Source: Sinohyriopsis cumingii | Lineage: Eukaryota > Mollusca > Bivalvia > Unionida > Unionidae | Direction: 5' to 3' | DNA length: 64,000 nucleotides | Assembly: GCA_028554795.2 (NCBI GenBank) | Contig: CM068827.1 | Span: 72,761,809-72,825,808 of the forward strand | Shown here: one piece after another, positions 50,801-64,000 of the stretch | Numbering within the stretch: the first letter of the stretch is position 1 | Layout of the letters: the number at the start of each line of letters is the position of its first letter | The notes under the pieces: generated by a model | What the model saw: only the letters and a program-made list of their open reading frames with translations | Database searches by the model: none | Told to the model about the DNA's origin: nothing | Translations under genes and position numbers: made by a program

Positions 50801-52822
50801 TACAAAACAGTGCAGAATGTGACCTCGTGTGGCTTCAAATTAGTACTTGCGTTTTTACTTGATGTATGGTGATAGTTCTGTTGTTTTTCATAACTTGATG
50901 TTGATACTCGTTGTTTTGCGTGACCTCGTACGACGAATTTCACATCTTATAAAATATTTGACTTCTTTGTTATAATCGGGCAAGTATAAAGGAATAAAAC
51001 ATAATTAAAACTTGATAGCTTCTTCAAATATAGCAGAATATCAACAAATTTAATTTGTACAGTGCTACAAGACTCGTTTTGAACGTTTAATCGATTTTCA
51101 ATTGAAAGATGTAAACGTGTATAGTTGCTTCATAATGATTGACTTTAGGGTTCAAATTACATAACCGTCTCAGCTAAAAAAACCTTGCACTGATATTAAG
51201 GCTCACAGTTTGTAACGACTCTAAAGCGACATGTTTAATAAAATCTCTTTTTATTTTTTAGCTACTATGCATTCTCGAAGAATTGTTTTTACCATATATC
51301 TTAAACCTCCAGCAACCGAGGCGAACTTTTTAACCACTTAGACCACCGGAAAATTCGATTATTATCTGAAGTATATAACTTACGTTTTGATTAAAGAACG
51401 GTAAACATTTCTTTAGCGGCCAAACAGAAGCTATACATATATGAATCATGCGATGTAGACATAAGATAGAATGTTATTTGTCTATAATTTGATTAGTAGC
51501 AAACACAAAACCACAGTCATTCCAGCAGAAACCATAGATGCTAGAGGTAAAGGCCCTAGCCACCTCAAAATAACCCATGTCTTGAAGAATTTGATACCCA
51601 TGGTTTATTGTCCATAGGCACAATTAACTATTCCTGTTCCAATAGACCGTAATGTTGAACCATTTAAAAAGTCGAAAATGATGAATTTATACTTGTAACT
51701 GCCCATTATAAAAATCCGGCTGCATGATATCGATCCTTTCTACATCCAGGAGTCCCTATGCGGCTACAATAATAAAATTAAAGGTTCAAGAAAACTACTG
51801 ATTTGAATTTATCCATAAATAGGCTTATTCTAAATATCACGCAACTTTTTCATTTTTTCATTTTTTCTTCAGCAAATCTACTATCTTCATTCTTTGAAAT
51901 AGCGTATTTAATACACCACTGCACATATACAGTATATAGGTGGCTGTAACCAGAAACATTCCATATTACATCTCCATTTCTATAGTTTTACTGTTATTTT
52001 TCTTTCACATTACGGTTTGCTGAATAGTTTTATTCTTCAATAGACCTACAAAGCGTGACTTTAGAATTATATCTTTATGGGGTTGTGTCTTTTTATTATA
52101 ATGTATGTACGTATTGTATTATATTTTTAAAAGCTGTATTCATTAAGATCGTAGTAACCATTGTGTCCATTTTTTTAGATCTTTATCAAATATCTTGAGG
52201 ATATCGTATTAAAGAGAAAAAAATCATACATATATTATACTATGATAGGAGTTTTGAATTCCTGTCTCACAAAATTATAAAAGAGGCCGAAGAAAACAGA
52301 AAGCGTTTGCTCAATAACTTGTTCCCATAAACAGAATATAGTTAATTGTTCATATTTAGACACAAAGGATACCATCGGCTTGTTGAAGTCTGGTATAGTT
52401 CCCGTAACTTCTTTTTCAAAACTGGAAATGGTACAGTAAGAAAACAATTGAAAACGGTACGAAGACGAGATGGTACAGGAAGACCATTTAGAACTGTATC
52501 TTTATCAGGTAGCATGAAAACGATTGCTAGGTTGTTTCCAATGAATATAAGTTGTACTAGGTTTTAGAGGTTTTCAAGAAATATATTGACTCTGTCCAAG
52601 TTGAACTAAAGCACTGACATAATTTCAATAATGACAGGTGCCGAGAGGCTGGGAAACTACCCTGTACGACCATAAACGTTACGGAGACGAAGAGAAGAGA
52701 CTATAAATAGAAGGTTAGAAACCGTACAAAACTTTAGCTTTGATTACTCACATGCATGGGTGTCTTTATCGAGTGATTTCTTCATTAATTTATAAATTAG
52801 TTTTCTATCCGTGCTTTTACAG
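47867..52822. other. Long unassigned stretch, 5 kb
   Basis: No recognised gene or repeat family. The most protein-like open frames are minus 48519-48776 (85 codons; contains LQDYSWNIRFYRIFVLNALS and SVTDIKFAKRC) and plus 49227-49418. Neither has a recognised domain or good splice borders. Plus 52346-52567 lies just upstream of the fibronectin gene and has a possible donor (ATCAG/GTAGCA near 52507), but it is not supported as an exon. Confidence 0.3.
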
Positions 52823-52841
52823 AAATTTAACAAACAAGAAC

Positions 52842-52992
52842 ATGGCGAAACGTCCGGTCATACAGATGTACCTAAGTGCAGAGGATGAGGCGGTTGAGTT
52901 AACATCCTTGTTGAATAGCACCGGAGGAACAAGTGCGATGGGCGATAATGATTGCAACGGAGGCATCTCTTGGGAAAAAGATGATTCCAAAG
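52842..52992 (+). CDS. Exon 1 of a fibronectin type III protein gene
   Basis: The ATG at 52842 opens 50 codons plus one base (MAKRPVIQMYLSAEDEAVEL, then TSLLNSTGGTSAMGDND, CNGGISWEKDDSK), ending at AAAG/GTATTC. The donor leaves phase 1, which matches the acceptor at 56962-56963 that restores the frame in the FN3 exon. A pyrimidine-rich tract ending TTTTACAG at 52815-52822 suggests the exon itself starts at 52823 with a short 5' untranslated part. There is no signal peptide after this ATG, so the protein looks intracellular unless an upstream exon supplies one. Codon content and acidic/Ser composition differ clearly from the AT-rich surroundings. The protein identity is not recognised. Confidence 0.7.
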
Positions 52993-53420
52993 GTATTCTT
53001 TTTTGAATGAATTTATTAACAATTTACATGCTGCATTCAGATTTTTATTTAAACATTGCCACTAAAAACAGATAAAACATGACTTTAATGCTTAAACACA
53101 TCTCGTAAACAGGTTGAAATATAATTATTGTTCTTAGATGTTTTGAATTTGTTATTTTGATTACAAAATACAATACGCAATCATCAATGAATAAAATGTT
53201 CCCTTTGAATGATTGCTATAAAAATATAAATGTTAGATCAAATATTATTAAGTATTTAAAATTATCCAAATTTACATTTAAATCAAACGATGGCGATAAA
53301 GAATACATCATATATATCATCCAATATAAATATTTGAATAAGAAATTAATTTATTTATATTTATAGAACGGATGTAACCTATAATAATATCTTTTCCTTA
53401 CTACTAAGTGAAATTCACAA

Positions 53421-53555
53421 CATTTGAAGATGTTATAATAGTGTCTGGAGAGTATTTATGCCTACCATTTCAAGATGTTATAATAGTGTCTGGGGACTAT
53501 TTATGCGTACCATTTGAAGATACTATAATAGTGTCTGGGGAGTATATATGCGTAC
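53421..53555. repeat. 45-bp tandem repeat, three copies
   Basis: Three copies of a unit starting CATTTGAAGATGTTATAATA, at 53421, 53466 and 53511, inside the intron. Confidence 0.97.
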
Positions 53556-54894
53556 CACTGTAATCGTTTATAGACCCATTAGTGGGATCAAATTATTTTG
53601 TAAATGAGAATACAGTTTTGTTATAACAAGTCAGTCGCCAACGTAACTTCGTGATAGGTGATGGTCTAAAAGAGAGGAAACGAACAATTCATTAGTTTGA
53701 TAACGGTATCATGGAGGCCTTGGAAGCTTTTAGAGCAGACGTTTGCATTCTGAATAGATATATTAAATTAAAAAACCTAACAAACATTAAAACAAAATGA
53801 AACGAACAACCTAAGAATTATTTATGGAAGTTATACAAATATAACGATTTGTACCTCTTAACATTAAAGACGTCGAATATGTTGTGCACTTTTGAAATGT
53901 AGTCGAAATGAAAAGACAAATTTCCCTGCCAAAAGGCAAACCAGCAAAGTTAAAAAAGACTAATATTGTTAAGTTCCAGTAAGATGCATTTCACATTGTT
54001 CGTTTTTCATATTATAGGTTATTGCAATTGTTTAAAATTTTACGAAGCCTTCGTTACAGATAGTATCACAACAGTCTTAAAATAGTTACGTTGAATAAAT
54101 TCATACGTTCTGACACAACAATGCAACAATTCAACAGTATCGGATACAGTACTCTGGATCTGCACTAACAGAAGTGCAAAATGCAAAATTCACATCTTCA
54201 GAAAACTGTTATACAATATCGACACTGAATGGTAGGAGTTTTGTTGACAGTACTACTTTAAATAAACATATTTAACAAAATATTTAAGCAATAGATTCAT
54301 TTGTTCTAATATGAGAGTTATTTATGCTGAAGCAAATATTTGGAGTCAGAGGAAGAAATACATGATAGAAAAAACAATTAGAGATGCCCTTTTGAAGCTG
54401 AAAAAAGCGTTTGAAATGTGGTTTAATGTTTTTGTCATTTCCTTCTATAATATAATGCTTGATAGCTTGTAAAGTGATGCTTAATTGGCATATTTTCGTG
54501 ATTTGGTGTTGTGATATAACAAGTTAAAAGCTCATGGACATATGGTCTTATATGACCTACTTAAATACATTATGCAAGCATGGTCACATTCGTCGTAGAA
54601 AGTGCTGGTGAACGTTTTCAAAATACCATAAAGAAATCTTAACAATGCTATATAACAAATCACTGCTTGCCCAGAAAATAACCGTAGCTTTCTGAAACAG
54701 TCACAAAGTACTTATTATAACAAGATTAAATTTAAATCTTTCCAAATGTCAAACACATTATAGCATTTCAACTAACAGCTAATGTAAAGTCCCCAAATAA
54801 ATGAGATGTAACTGTGGCCTATTTTTTATAAAATAATTTAGTTTTTTCTTTAAACAGTCCGTTTGATTGTAAAGACAGATTTTTTTAAAACTTC

Positions 54895-54897
<3 letters not shown>

Positions 54898-54971
<74 letters not shown>
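54898..54971. repeat. (AT)n microsatellite, about 74 bp
   Basis: Uninterrupted alternating AT inside the intron. Confidence 0.98.
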
Positions 54972-54974
<3 letters not shown>

Positions 54975-56274
54975 GGTCACAGCAAAATATTCCAACACGG
55001 TCAAATAAGTAGACCTACGAGAACCAAATACCTCACCAAATTAAAATGAGAACTACACACCGTGACGCCACAATAGTATGTTAGAGACAACAATACTTAT
55101 ACCATAAAGAAAGTATTGAAATCGCACTTCATAAAGAAGCCAATATACGTAACATATTCTTTTGAAGCAATTGATAATTTATATTAATATTAATCATGAC
55201 ATTATTATAATTATGTTGTATTAGCCTTGTGAAAATCCCAATCAAATGGTTATGCAGAAACTGTATGTATATAAAGGAAGAAGAAATAAAATCCAACGAG
55301 TAAATACGTTTTAGATGGCGTTCTTTGCTCTTCTTATTTTCACTCCTGTTGCATTATTCCTTTGACATCAATTAATAGTATTAGTTGGAACAGTGACCAT
55401 AACATTTGCAAGGGATGTGAACTGTAATTCTCTGTCTTGGAGCTTGCCATAAAATTGAGGGACTATAGAAGTAAGGCTATTTTTTAATCTATTGACCAAA
55501 GAAATTTCACTGTGGCACAAGTTTGTAAAGCACTCGTTTTCCTTTTTACGAATATAATGTTTTATAATTTTTCCCACTGTATTTTTCCTTTAACTATATT
55601 GTCTCTAAAATACTTTCGATACTTTCCTAAATATTATATTTGTGTAAAATATTACATATATCGGGAATTAAAAGTTTCTGTACTGTAATGTCTTTTCCAT
55701 GTTACATTGTTTTGGAAAATTGAGCAATTTACCAGAAAAAATTAGTTTCTTTTTATCAATTTCCGATACAATTATTTTTATCCCCAATAAACTTTCGCTC
55801 ATGCCGGATCGTGTGGTTTGAGGAAATCATTGTAGAACTTTGGTACAATTATGTTGAAATGCGTCGCGCATTCTTAAATCATTGTGTTTGATTTTCGACC
55901 GAACTTCACAGCATAAAAGGTTTATGGCATCACAATTGTTTTATACAAACTGACGTAAGTATGGAGATTGACTCTAACTTCATTTGCAACAATGCCTACA
56001 AGATAATAATATTATTTTCTGCCTTTATTACAAGCTGTGTCTTTTCTATTGTCAAACATTTCATATTGAAGCTAACATGAATTCCAACATGTTCAGTTTC
56101 ATTTACAATATGGTATAGTATGGTTACCTATTTTCCATTTGATCTTCTCACGTACTGTATTGTCTATCCTGACTAAAAACGAATACACAACTTTTGTTAG
56201 CGTTTAAGGTGAGGTTCCATGATAGAGAGCATCTTTTACATATATCAAGCAGAGTTATATTATCAGATAGTGCT

Positions 56275-56324
56275 GGATTCATGATGGAGTGGATTCATGA
56301 TGGAGTGGATTCATGATGGAGTGG
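56275..56324. repeat. 16-bp tandem repeat, three copies
   Basis: GGATTCATGATGGAGT repeated three times. Confidence 0.96.
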
Positions 56325-56963
56325 ATACAAATTGCTATAATTTTTGACTCCTGTAGTTCTTGTAGAAGGTTATTAATGCAAACAAGGTAAAACAATGTTG
56401 ATAAAACACCTCCCTGTCGGATGTCCCTTTCTTATTAGAAAATATTCTGATTTTGACTCGTTCATTAGGACAGTGGATTGTGATGCGCTCAGTTTCTGAT
56501 TCTGCTTGACCTGCTTCAGAGAAAAGGAACAATGACTATGGGTTGAATCACTTGACTGTTTAAGTGAAAGGCCTATTTAGGTTTTATTATACTTTAATTT
56601 TAAACTAATTATTCCACTTAGACGCATCTTCCAGCAAGAAAGTTGTTGTTTTATTATTAAAAATAATGCTTATTCTGCCCCTCGTCTTAATAAGTAGAAT
56701 TTTCAAATTTATACATTTTCTAGAGAGAAAAAATGTTTTTAAGATATTATGTTAATTTTCCTCTAATTAATATTTTTTGCTAAGTATGCATTAAATTTTA
56801 CACCGAGAATATAGTCTCTTTTGAAACGTTTTCAATATCTCGCCAGAGGTTTGGTGCATAAAGCTGCTATTCTAAGAAATTAAGTATTATCATATTTCAT
56901 TCCTTGACAAAAATAATTAATTAGGACATGTATAAGATTCAAACACGCCACTTTTCTTTGCAG

Positions 56964-57323
56964 AGTGCAGCTCCATGAAGTCAGGAGGTGAACATTTGGA
57001 CACGGAACGCAATAAAGATATTTCAACAACTGTAGTTACATTTGATCGATTAATTGTAGACACTATTAACCCAACAACACTTCACCTTGACTGGGCGCCT
57101 TGTAGCCAATGTCTTTCTCTCAGTGGATACAAAATACGTTATAATATAAAGGACAATGCATCTTATAACGAAATTTTTGTAACACCTGGAATCACAAGCT
57201 ATACCGTAAGTGGTTTAAAACCCAATACGGAATATGAAGTGTGCATAAACGCAATGGATCAGCACCAGAGAATAATTTGTTCCTGTGGGACTGTGACACG
57301 AAGGACAGATCCCATGATGAAAG
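56964..57323 (+). CDS. Exon 2: fibronectin type III domain
   Basis: A 360-bp exon between CTTTGCAG and AAAG/GTAATT, phase 1 at both ends, so it encodes a module that can be added or skipped without breaking frame, as is usual for FN3 exons. The domain spans about 90 residues: strand A/B with VDTINPTTLHLDWAP (the core Trp), then LSGYKIRYNI (the core Tyr), TPGITSYTVSGLKPNTEYEV (the L-P-T-Y-V signature) and VCINAMDQHQRIICSCGTVT. It has extra Cys pairs (PCSQC, IICSC) that may form a zinc site or disulphides. FN3 domains are protein-binding beta sandwiches found in receptors, adhesion and cytoplasmic proteins. One domain is not enough to name the gene, and further exons must lie downstream. Confidence 0.88.
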
Positions 57324-57347
57324 GTAATTTTGAAAGCATAGATCAAT

Positions 57348-57349
<2 letters not shown>

Positions 57350-57378
<29 letters not shown>
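57350..57378. repeat. (CA)n microsatellite
   Basis: About 29 bp of CA repeat just inside the intron after the FN3 exon. Confidence 0.95.
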
Positions 57379-57381
<3 letters not shown>

Positions 57382-57412
57382 TTGTAACATGTAACAAAGT
57401 GTCGGTATAAAT

Positions 57413-57449
57413 CAATTTGATATACCAATACTATTGGTATATCAAATTG
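57413..57449. other. Perfect 37-bp palindrome
   Basis: Two 18-base arms, CAATTTGATATACCAATA and its exact reverse complement, flank one C at 57431. It lies in the FN3 gene intron, close to the (CA)n tract. Confidence 0.97.
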
Positions 57450-57539
57450 TGATCCACCCATGGCGCAATAATACACATATATAAATGTGTGCAGTTGATT
57501 CTAGATCAATGATGAATTTCCACGCATTAATCATTAGTG

Positions 57540-57865
57540 ACGTATGTGTGTAAGTGTGCGCGATTAGGATAACTTTAACACTTTTTCAGTCATATCTCTA
57601 CAATGTCTGCAGTTTGGCAGTTTAAAGTGATGTCTAGCACTGGGGCATCATAACGCAGATGTAGCATGACGTCCCACCCAGTCACATTATGCTGACACCT
57701 GGCCGACCAGTCCTAACACTAACCACTTAATGCTGAACACCTAGCGAGGCAGGTGTTAGTACAGTACCATTTTTGTAAGTCTTTCGTATGACTCGGCCAG
57801 GGTTCTAACCCACGGCCTCCCGCTTCCGAGGTGGACGCTCTAACCACCAAAGCGGTCGCAGTGAC
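57540..57865 (-). mobile_element. tRNA-derived SINE, family B, near full length
   Basis: On the minus strand the head reads TTTGGTGGTTAGAGCGTCCA (A-box) and GGAGGCCGTGGGTTAGAACC (B-box), followed by the body shared with 46.66-46.90 kb and a GT-rich tail at 57540-57560. It lies within or just after the FN3 gene. It is not a functional tRNA. Confidence 0.85.
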
Positions 57866-60960
<3,095 letters not shown>

Positions 60961-61162
60961 GGTTTAATGCTATTTTCTCGCACATGGTTGGATATACACG
61001 GTGGCCAGTATATTTGGTGCAAGAAGAATCCGGGAAAACCATGTGAAGAACTTTAGACCGACAGGAAGTTCTTGGCAAGCTATCTCACATCCTAAGTTGG
61101 CCGAGTCGAGTCTTGAACCCATGCGGGCAGAAATGAGTGATCTGTTGAGGCGAACACTTTCT
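60961..61162 (-). mobile_element. tRNA-derived SINE, family A, diverged
   Basis: Shared order: GGTTTAATGCTATTTTCTCG, GGTGGCCAGTAT, AAGAAGAATCCGGGAAAACC, TTGGCCGAGTCGAGTCTTGA, ACCCATGCGGGCAGAAATGA. The far end of the head is missing. Confidence 0.8.
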
Positions 61163-61249
61163 CGGATTGGATTTGTAAGTTGCTGTTTAGATGTTTAGTG
61201 GGTTGCAAGGATTAGATCCAAAAAAGTGTCGTCCCTGAGCTGCAAAGAT

Positions 61250-61270
61250 GGGGGTGGGGGTGGGGAAGGG
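61250..61270 (+). other. G-quadruplex-type motif
   Basis: Four G-runs of 5, 5, 4 and 3 separated by one or two bases fit the usual G3+N1-7 pattern on the plus strand. GACCCGG repeats follow at 61316-61330. Confidence 0.75.
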
Positions 61271-61566
61271 TAGCATCCTGGAGCATAATCTGATCAATTT
61301 TAGCAAGATTCGGCCCGGACCCGGACCCGGTCTCAGATTTATCAAGCTGTCTCTTTTGTCCGCCGGTCTGGTTCATGGTTGCAGTGGATCTTGTCATCTT
61401 TACAACCTGTTTCTTGCCATCTGAGGACTTGTTTATGGATGGTATAGCCAACTGTTGTAATATTCGAGTAAACTTCGTGTTCATTGTTTATTACCTATAA
61501 ATACACAAAAGAAGCGCAAAACGATTGGTCCAAATAAATTTCAAATTAACTCGATTGCATGTCACA

Positions 61567-61588
61567 CATACACACACACACACACACA
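61567..61588. repeat. (AC)n microsatellite
   Basis: About 22 bp of AC repeat adjoining the target-site duplication of the next SINE. Confidence 0.93.
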
Positions 61589-61590
61589 TC

Positions 61591-61841
61591 AGATTCTTTT
61601 TGTTGTTGTTGTTGTGGGATTTAACGCCATTTTCAGCACACGATAGACTATACATGGCGGCCAGTATTAATGGTGGAAGAAGAACCACCGACCCACGAGA
61701 AGGTACTGGAAAAGCTTTCTCACATACCCACATTGGCCTAATCCTAGACTCGAACCCACTCAGACAGAAGTGAGATGGCAGTGATCCGTAACGGAGAGCG
61801 CTTTAGACCACTCGGCCACTCGGGGCCCCAGATTCTTTTTG
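61591..61841 (-). mobile_element. tRNA-derived SINE, family A, with 12-bp target-site duplication
   Basis: A full copy in reverse orientation: (TTG)n tail, GGGATTTAACGCCATTTTCA, body, CGAACCCACTCAGACAGAAG and the head up to CACTCGGGGCCCC. AGATTCTTTTTG occurs exactly at both edges (61591-61602 and 61830-61841), the duplication expected for LINE-mediated insertion. The perfect duplication indicates a relatively recent insertion. This copy proves the family is a mobile SINE and not a set of tRNA genes. Confidence 0.92.
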
Positions 61842-62870
61842 ACTTTACATTAACTTTACATAGGTTATCATAGGTTGTCAATGCTATATTTAGATGCCTA
61901 CAAACTCGATGTTCTTTAATTACAATCCAGGTGTCCTTTGTGTCCTTTGTAGGTGGGTCCTTCGTGCTAGGTGTTCTTTGTGCTATGCCATTGTATGTTT
62001 CCCAATCAGATAACGATAAAGTTAATTTGTAGGTGAACTATTAGTATTTATCAGACAAGAAATACCATCTGAGCCAGATTTCTCACACGAACTGATGATT
62101 CACTTAAAATCAACACTTTTATTCTGGTCCTAAGAGTTCGGTGTCCGTGAAATGAGAAATCTCCATTTGCAATTCACTTCTCTTGATGCTTACCTCTATA
62201 TGCTCTATCGGCTTGTTACTTCTGTAAGTTACGCCTACTACTGGCACATAGAAGATGTGGTGCTACATGAAATCTGCTCTCAGTTGAGAAATAATAGCGT
62301 ATTTAATGACATTTTCCTGTGAAACCGGAGAGCAAATGATGCCAGAGTAAATTAAATTTCAGCAGTTGATTATTCTGAATTCACATACAAGTGATTTTAT
62401 ACTATCGGCGGACTTTCTGTGTACTTCACCTATGTCGTGTTTCAAAATCTTGTTAATATTTCAACCATCGACTTCTTTTATGTTTAAATGACAAGTTTAC
62501 TCCAATCCAAAAGACGTGGACTGTTCATGTTCTTCGGGGAACTACAACTATCGATCTAACCACTGCCAACAAAAATGACCGAAAAAGACGGCTGTAAAAG
62601 GTTTAGTAGAAAAAAAAACACTGGGTCTTTAAAAATAAATCAATGTATTCTTTACCTGACCTTTGTTCGAGATCAGGAAATCGAGTAAATATAACTAATA
62701 ATATAAACAAGAAGTGAAATATGTGAATCATAGCTGCGACGCTTGATATGAATTTAGCATTATCAAAGTTCCAAAACCACAGTCAGCAGCTTGAAAACGT
62801 TGTGAAATGCGACAGTAAAATTTATTCTTCCACCGAACAAATGCTGGTTTGGTGACTTTATGTGTTTAAG
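61842..62870. other. Non-coding stretch
   Basis: No gene recognised. Confidence 0.4.
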
Positions 62871-63052
62871 GTCATTTTTAGCACACGATATACATGGCAA
62901 TTAGTATGTTTGGTGGAGGAAGAACCAGAGAAAATCTGGGAGAATCACCTGCCAACGGGAAGATAGCGGCAACTTTCTCGCATACGCAAATTGGTCGAGA
63001 CTCGAACCCAAGACGGAGTTGAAATGTGAATGATCTGTAAAGGCGAACGCGT
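62871..63052 (-). mobile_element. tRNA-derived SINE, family A, diverged
   Basis: Carries AGCACACGATATACATGGCA, GGTGGAGGAAGAACCAGAGA, TTGGTCGAGACTCGAACCCA and GTGAATGATCTGTAAAGGCG in the family order on the minus strand. Confidence 0.82.
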
Positions 63053-63210
63053 TATTACAACGTTCTTCACTGGAGGAATGAATCACATGATCCAAAATGT
63101 TGGAATTGGTTGGTCTTCGAGGAACAGTTGGTTTGGCTTTCGGTATCCAACTGGACCTATTCACACCGCATCACAAATATCTTTGTGATCGCACAGAGCA
63201 TGCTTGCTAA

Positions 63211-63218
63211 TATTATTA

Positions 63219-63265
<47 letters not shown>

Positions 63266-63267
63266 TT
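63211..63267. repeat. (TTA)n microsatellite
   Basis: About 55 bp of TTA/ATT trinucleotide repeat. Confidence 0.96.
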
Positions 63268-63590
63268 CAAACAACCCCAACACTATGAAAGATTCAAGAG
63301 ACTCATTTACAGCTTACTAAGCATCAATTACAAAATCTGCAAGTTTTCTTTGTCCAAAACGGAAAATTGCAGAGACCGCGAGGGAAGGTCGTCGTACTTT
63401 CTGCGTTTAAACCGAATGTACTAAAATTTACATTGTTTTTTCTCCACAAAAAAAAAGAAAGAACAAAAATACATTTTTTTGACATATAAAAATGACCCCT
63501 CTTTCTTTTTAACTTAAAAGCATCAGAAAACTAACACAGGTATACATTGATTATACTCATTGTCTCTTTTGGGATTGATAAATCTTAACT
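63268..63590. other. Non-coding stretch
   Basis: Nothing recognised. Confidence 0.4.
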
Positions 63591-63742
63591 GTCTTCTTAT
63601 AAGACGTCCCTACTACATCAGAAACGTGGTCTTCTTATAAGACATCCCTACTACATCAGAAACGTGGTCTTCTTATAAGACATCCCTACTACATCAGAAA
63701 CGTGGTCTTCTTATAAGACATCCCTACTACATCAGAAACGTG
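63591..63742. repeat. 38-bp tandem repeat, four almost identical copies
   Basis: Starts at 63591, 63629, 63667 and 63705. Units begin GTCTTCTTATAAGACATCCC and differ at a single base in the first copy, so the array is young. Confidence 0.98.
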
Positions 63743-63870
63743 GCCTGATAAGATCACTCTTTGAAGAGAGATAATACAGACGTGAGTAATACTGAAGTAC
63801 AAAGTAAGAAAAGTGTTATTAATCTTAGAATATTTAATATTTTGATTTAAAAACAAAAAAATTAAACTGG

Positions 63871-63966
63871 ATTCTTCCTCCACCATTAATATTGGCCGCC
63901 ATGTATAGCCTATCGTGTGCTGAAAAATGGCGTTATTATTATTACAACAACTACAACAACAACAGC
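63871..63966 (+). mobile_element. tRNA-derived SINE, family A, 5'-truncated
   Basis: Only the 3' half is present: ATTCTTCCTCCACCATTAAT, GGCCGCCATGTATAGCC, GTGCTGAAAAATGGCGTT and an (ATT)n/(CAA)n tail. A 5' truncation is typical of LINE-mobilised copies. Confidence 0.82.
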
Positions 63967-64000
63967 AAACATGTTCAGAAGCAAACCTGACCGTGCCCGA

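Larger units (their letters stand above)
52993..56963 (+). other. Intron 1 of the FN3 gene
   Basis: About 3.97 kb, GT at 52993 and AG at 56962-56963, with a pyrimidine-rich acceptor (CTTTTCTTTGCAG). It contains a 45-bp triple repeat, an (AT)n tract and a 16-bp triple repeat. Open frames inside it are AT-driven. Confidence 0.68.

Noticed and set aside
52346-52567. Upstream coding exon of the FN3 gene
   Set aside because: A possible donor exists, but no domain, acceptor or start supports it.
57795-57865. Functional tRNA gene on the minus strand
   Set aside because: It is the head of SINE family B, continuous with a body found elsewhere in the window.

Overview
This is a stretch of an AT-rich animal nuclear genome, most likely a mollusc or another lophotrochozoan. 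The evidence is a spliced fibronectin type III gene, several tRNA-derived SINE families, Ty3/Gypsy and Maverick-type remnants, nine long (AT)n tracts and many minisatellites. The species cannot be fixed from the sequence alone. There is no bacterial organisation: most apparent open frames are short, AT-driven or shadows of something on the other strand.

Layout. From 0.7 to 11.8 kb lies what looks like an eroded Maverick/Polinton- or adintovirus-like element. An rve-type integrase with a chromo-like C-terminus is on the minus strand (about 0.68-1.56 kb). A protein-primed family B DNA polymerase is on the plus strand (8.1-11.8 kb). Both are broken by stops and frameshifts. Between them are unrecognised decayed coding stretches on the minus strand, two (AT)n tracts, a pogo-like end and a short element with GGCGCC-containing inverted ends. 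From 12.7 to 30 kb the window is mostly non-coding and rich in repeats: a SINE, a hAT-like MITE with 8-bp flanking duplication, 36-, 30- and 25-bp tandem arrays (the last about 1.9 kb long) and a 30-bp array with 120-bp higher-order structure. A decayed, unrecognised minus-strand coding region lies at 26.1-26.96 kb.

From 30 to 52 kb there are two more TE-derived coding remnants: a Gypsy reverse transcriptase/RNase H piece on the minus strand (34.4-35.0 kb) and an SGNH-hydrolase-like piece on the plus strand (36.6-36.8 kb). There is also a 63-nt near-perfect hairpin at 43.8 kb, several SINEs and long stretches with nothing recognised.

From 52.8 to 57.3 kb is the only convincing host gene: two plus-strand exons joined by a 3.97-kb intron. 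The first carries an ATG and the second encodes one fibronectin type III domain as a symmetric phase 1-1 exon. The gene continues beyond 57.3 kb, but I could not identify its next exon. The last 3 kb carry four copies of one SINE family, one with a perfect 12-bp target-site duplication.

The genes do not form a pathway. The window is best read as one gene in a repeat-dense landscape, plus a dead virus-like transposon and fragments of other mobile elements.
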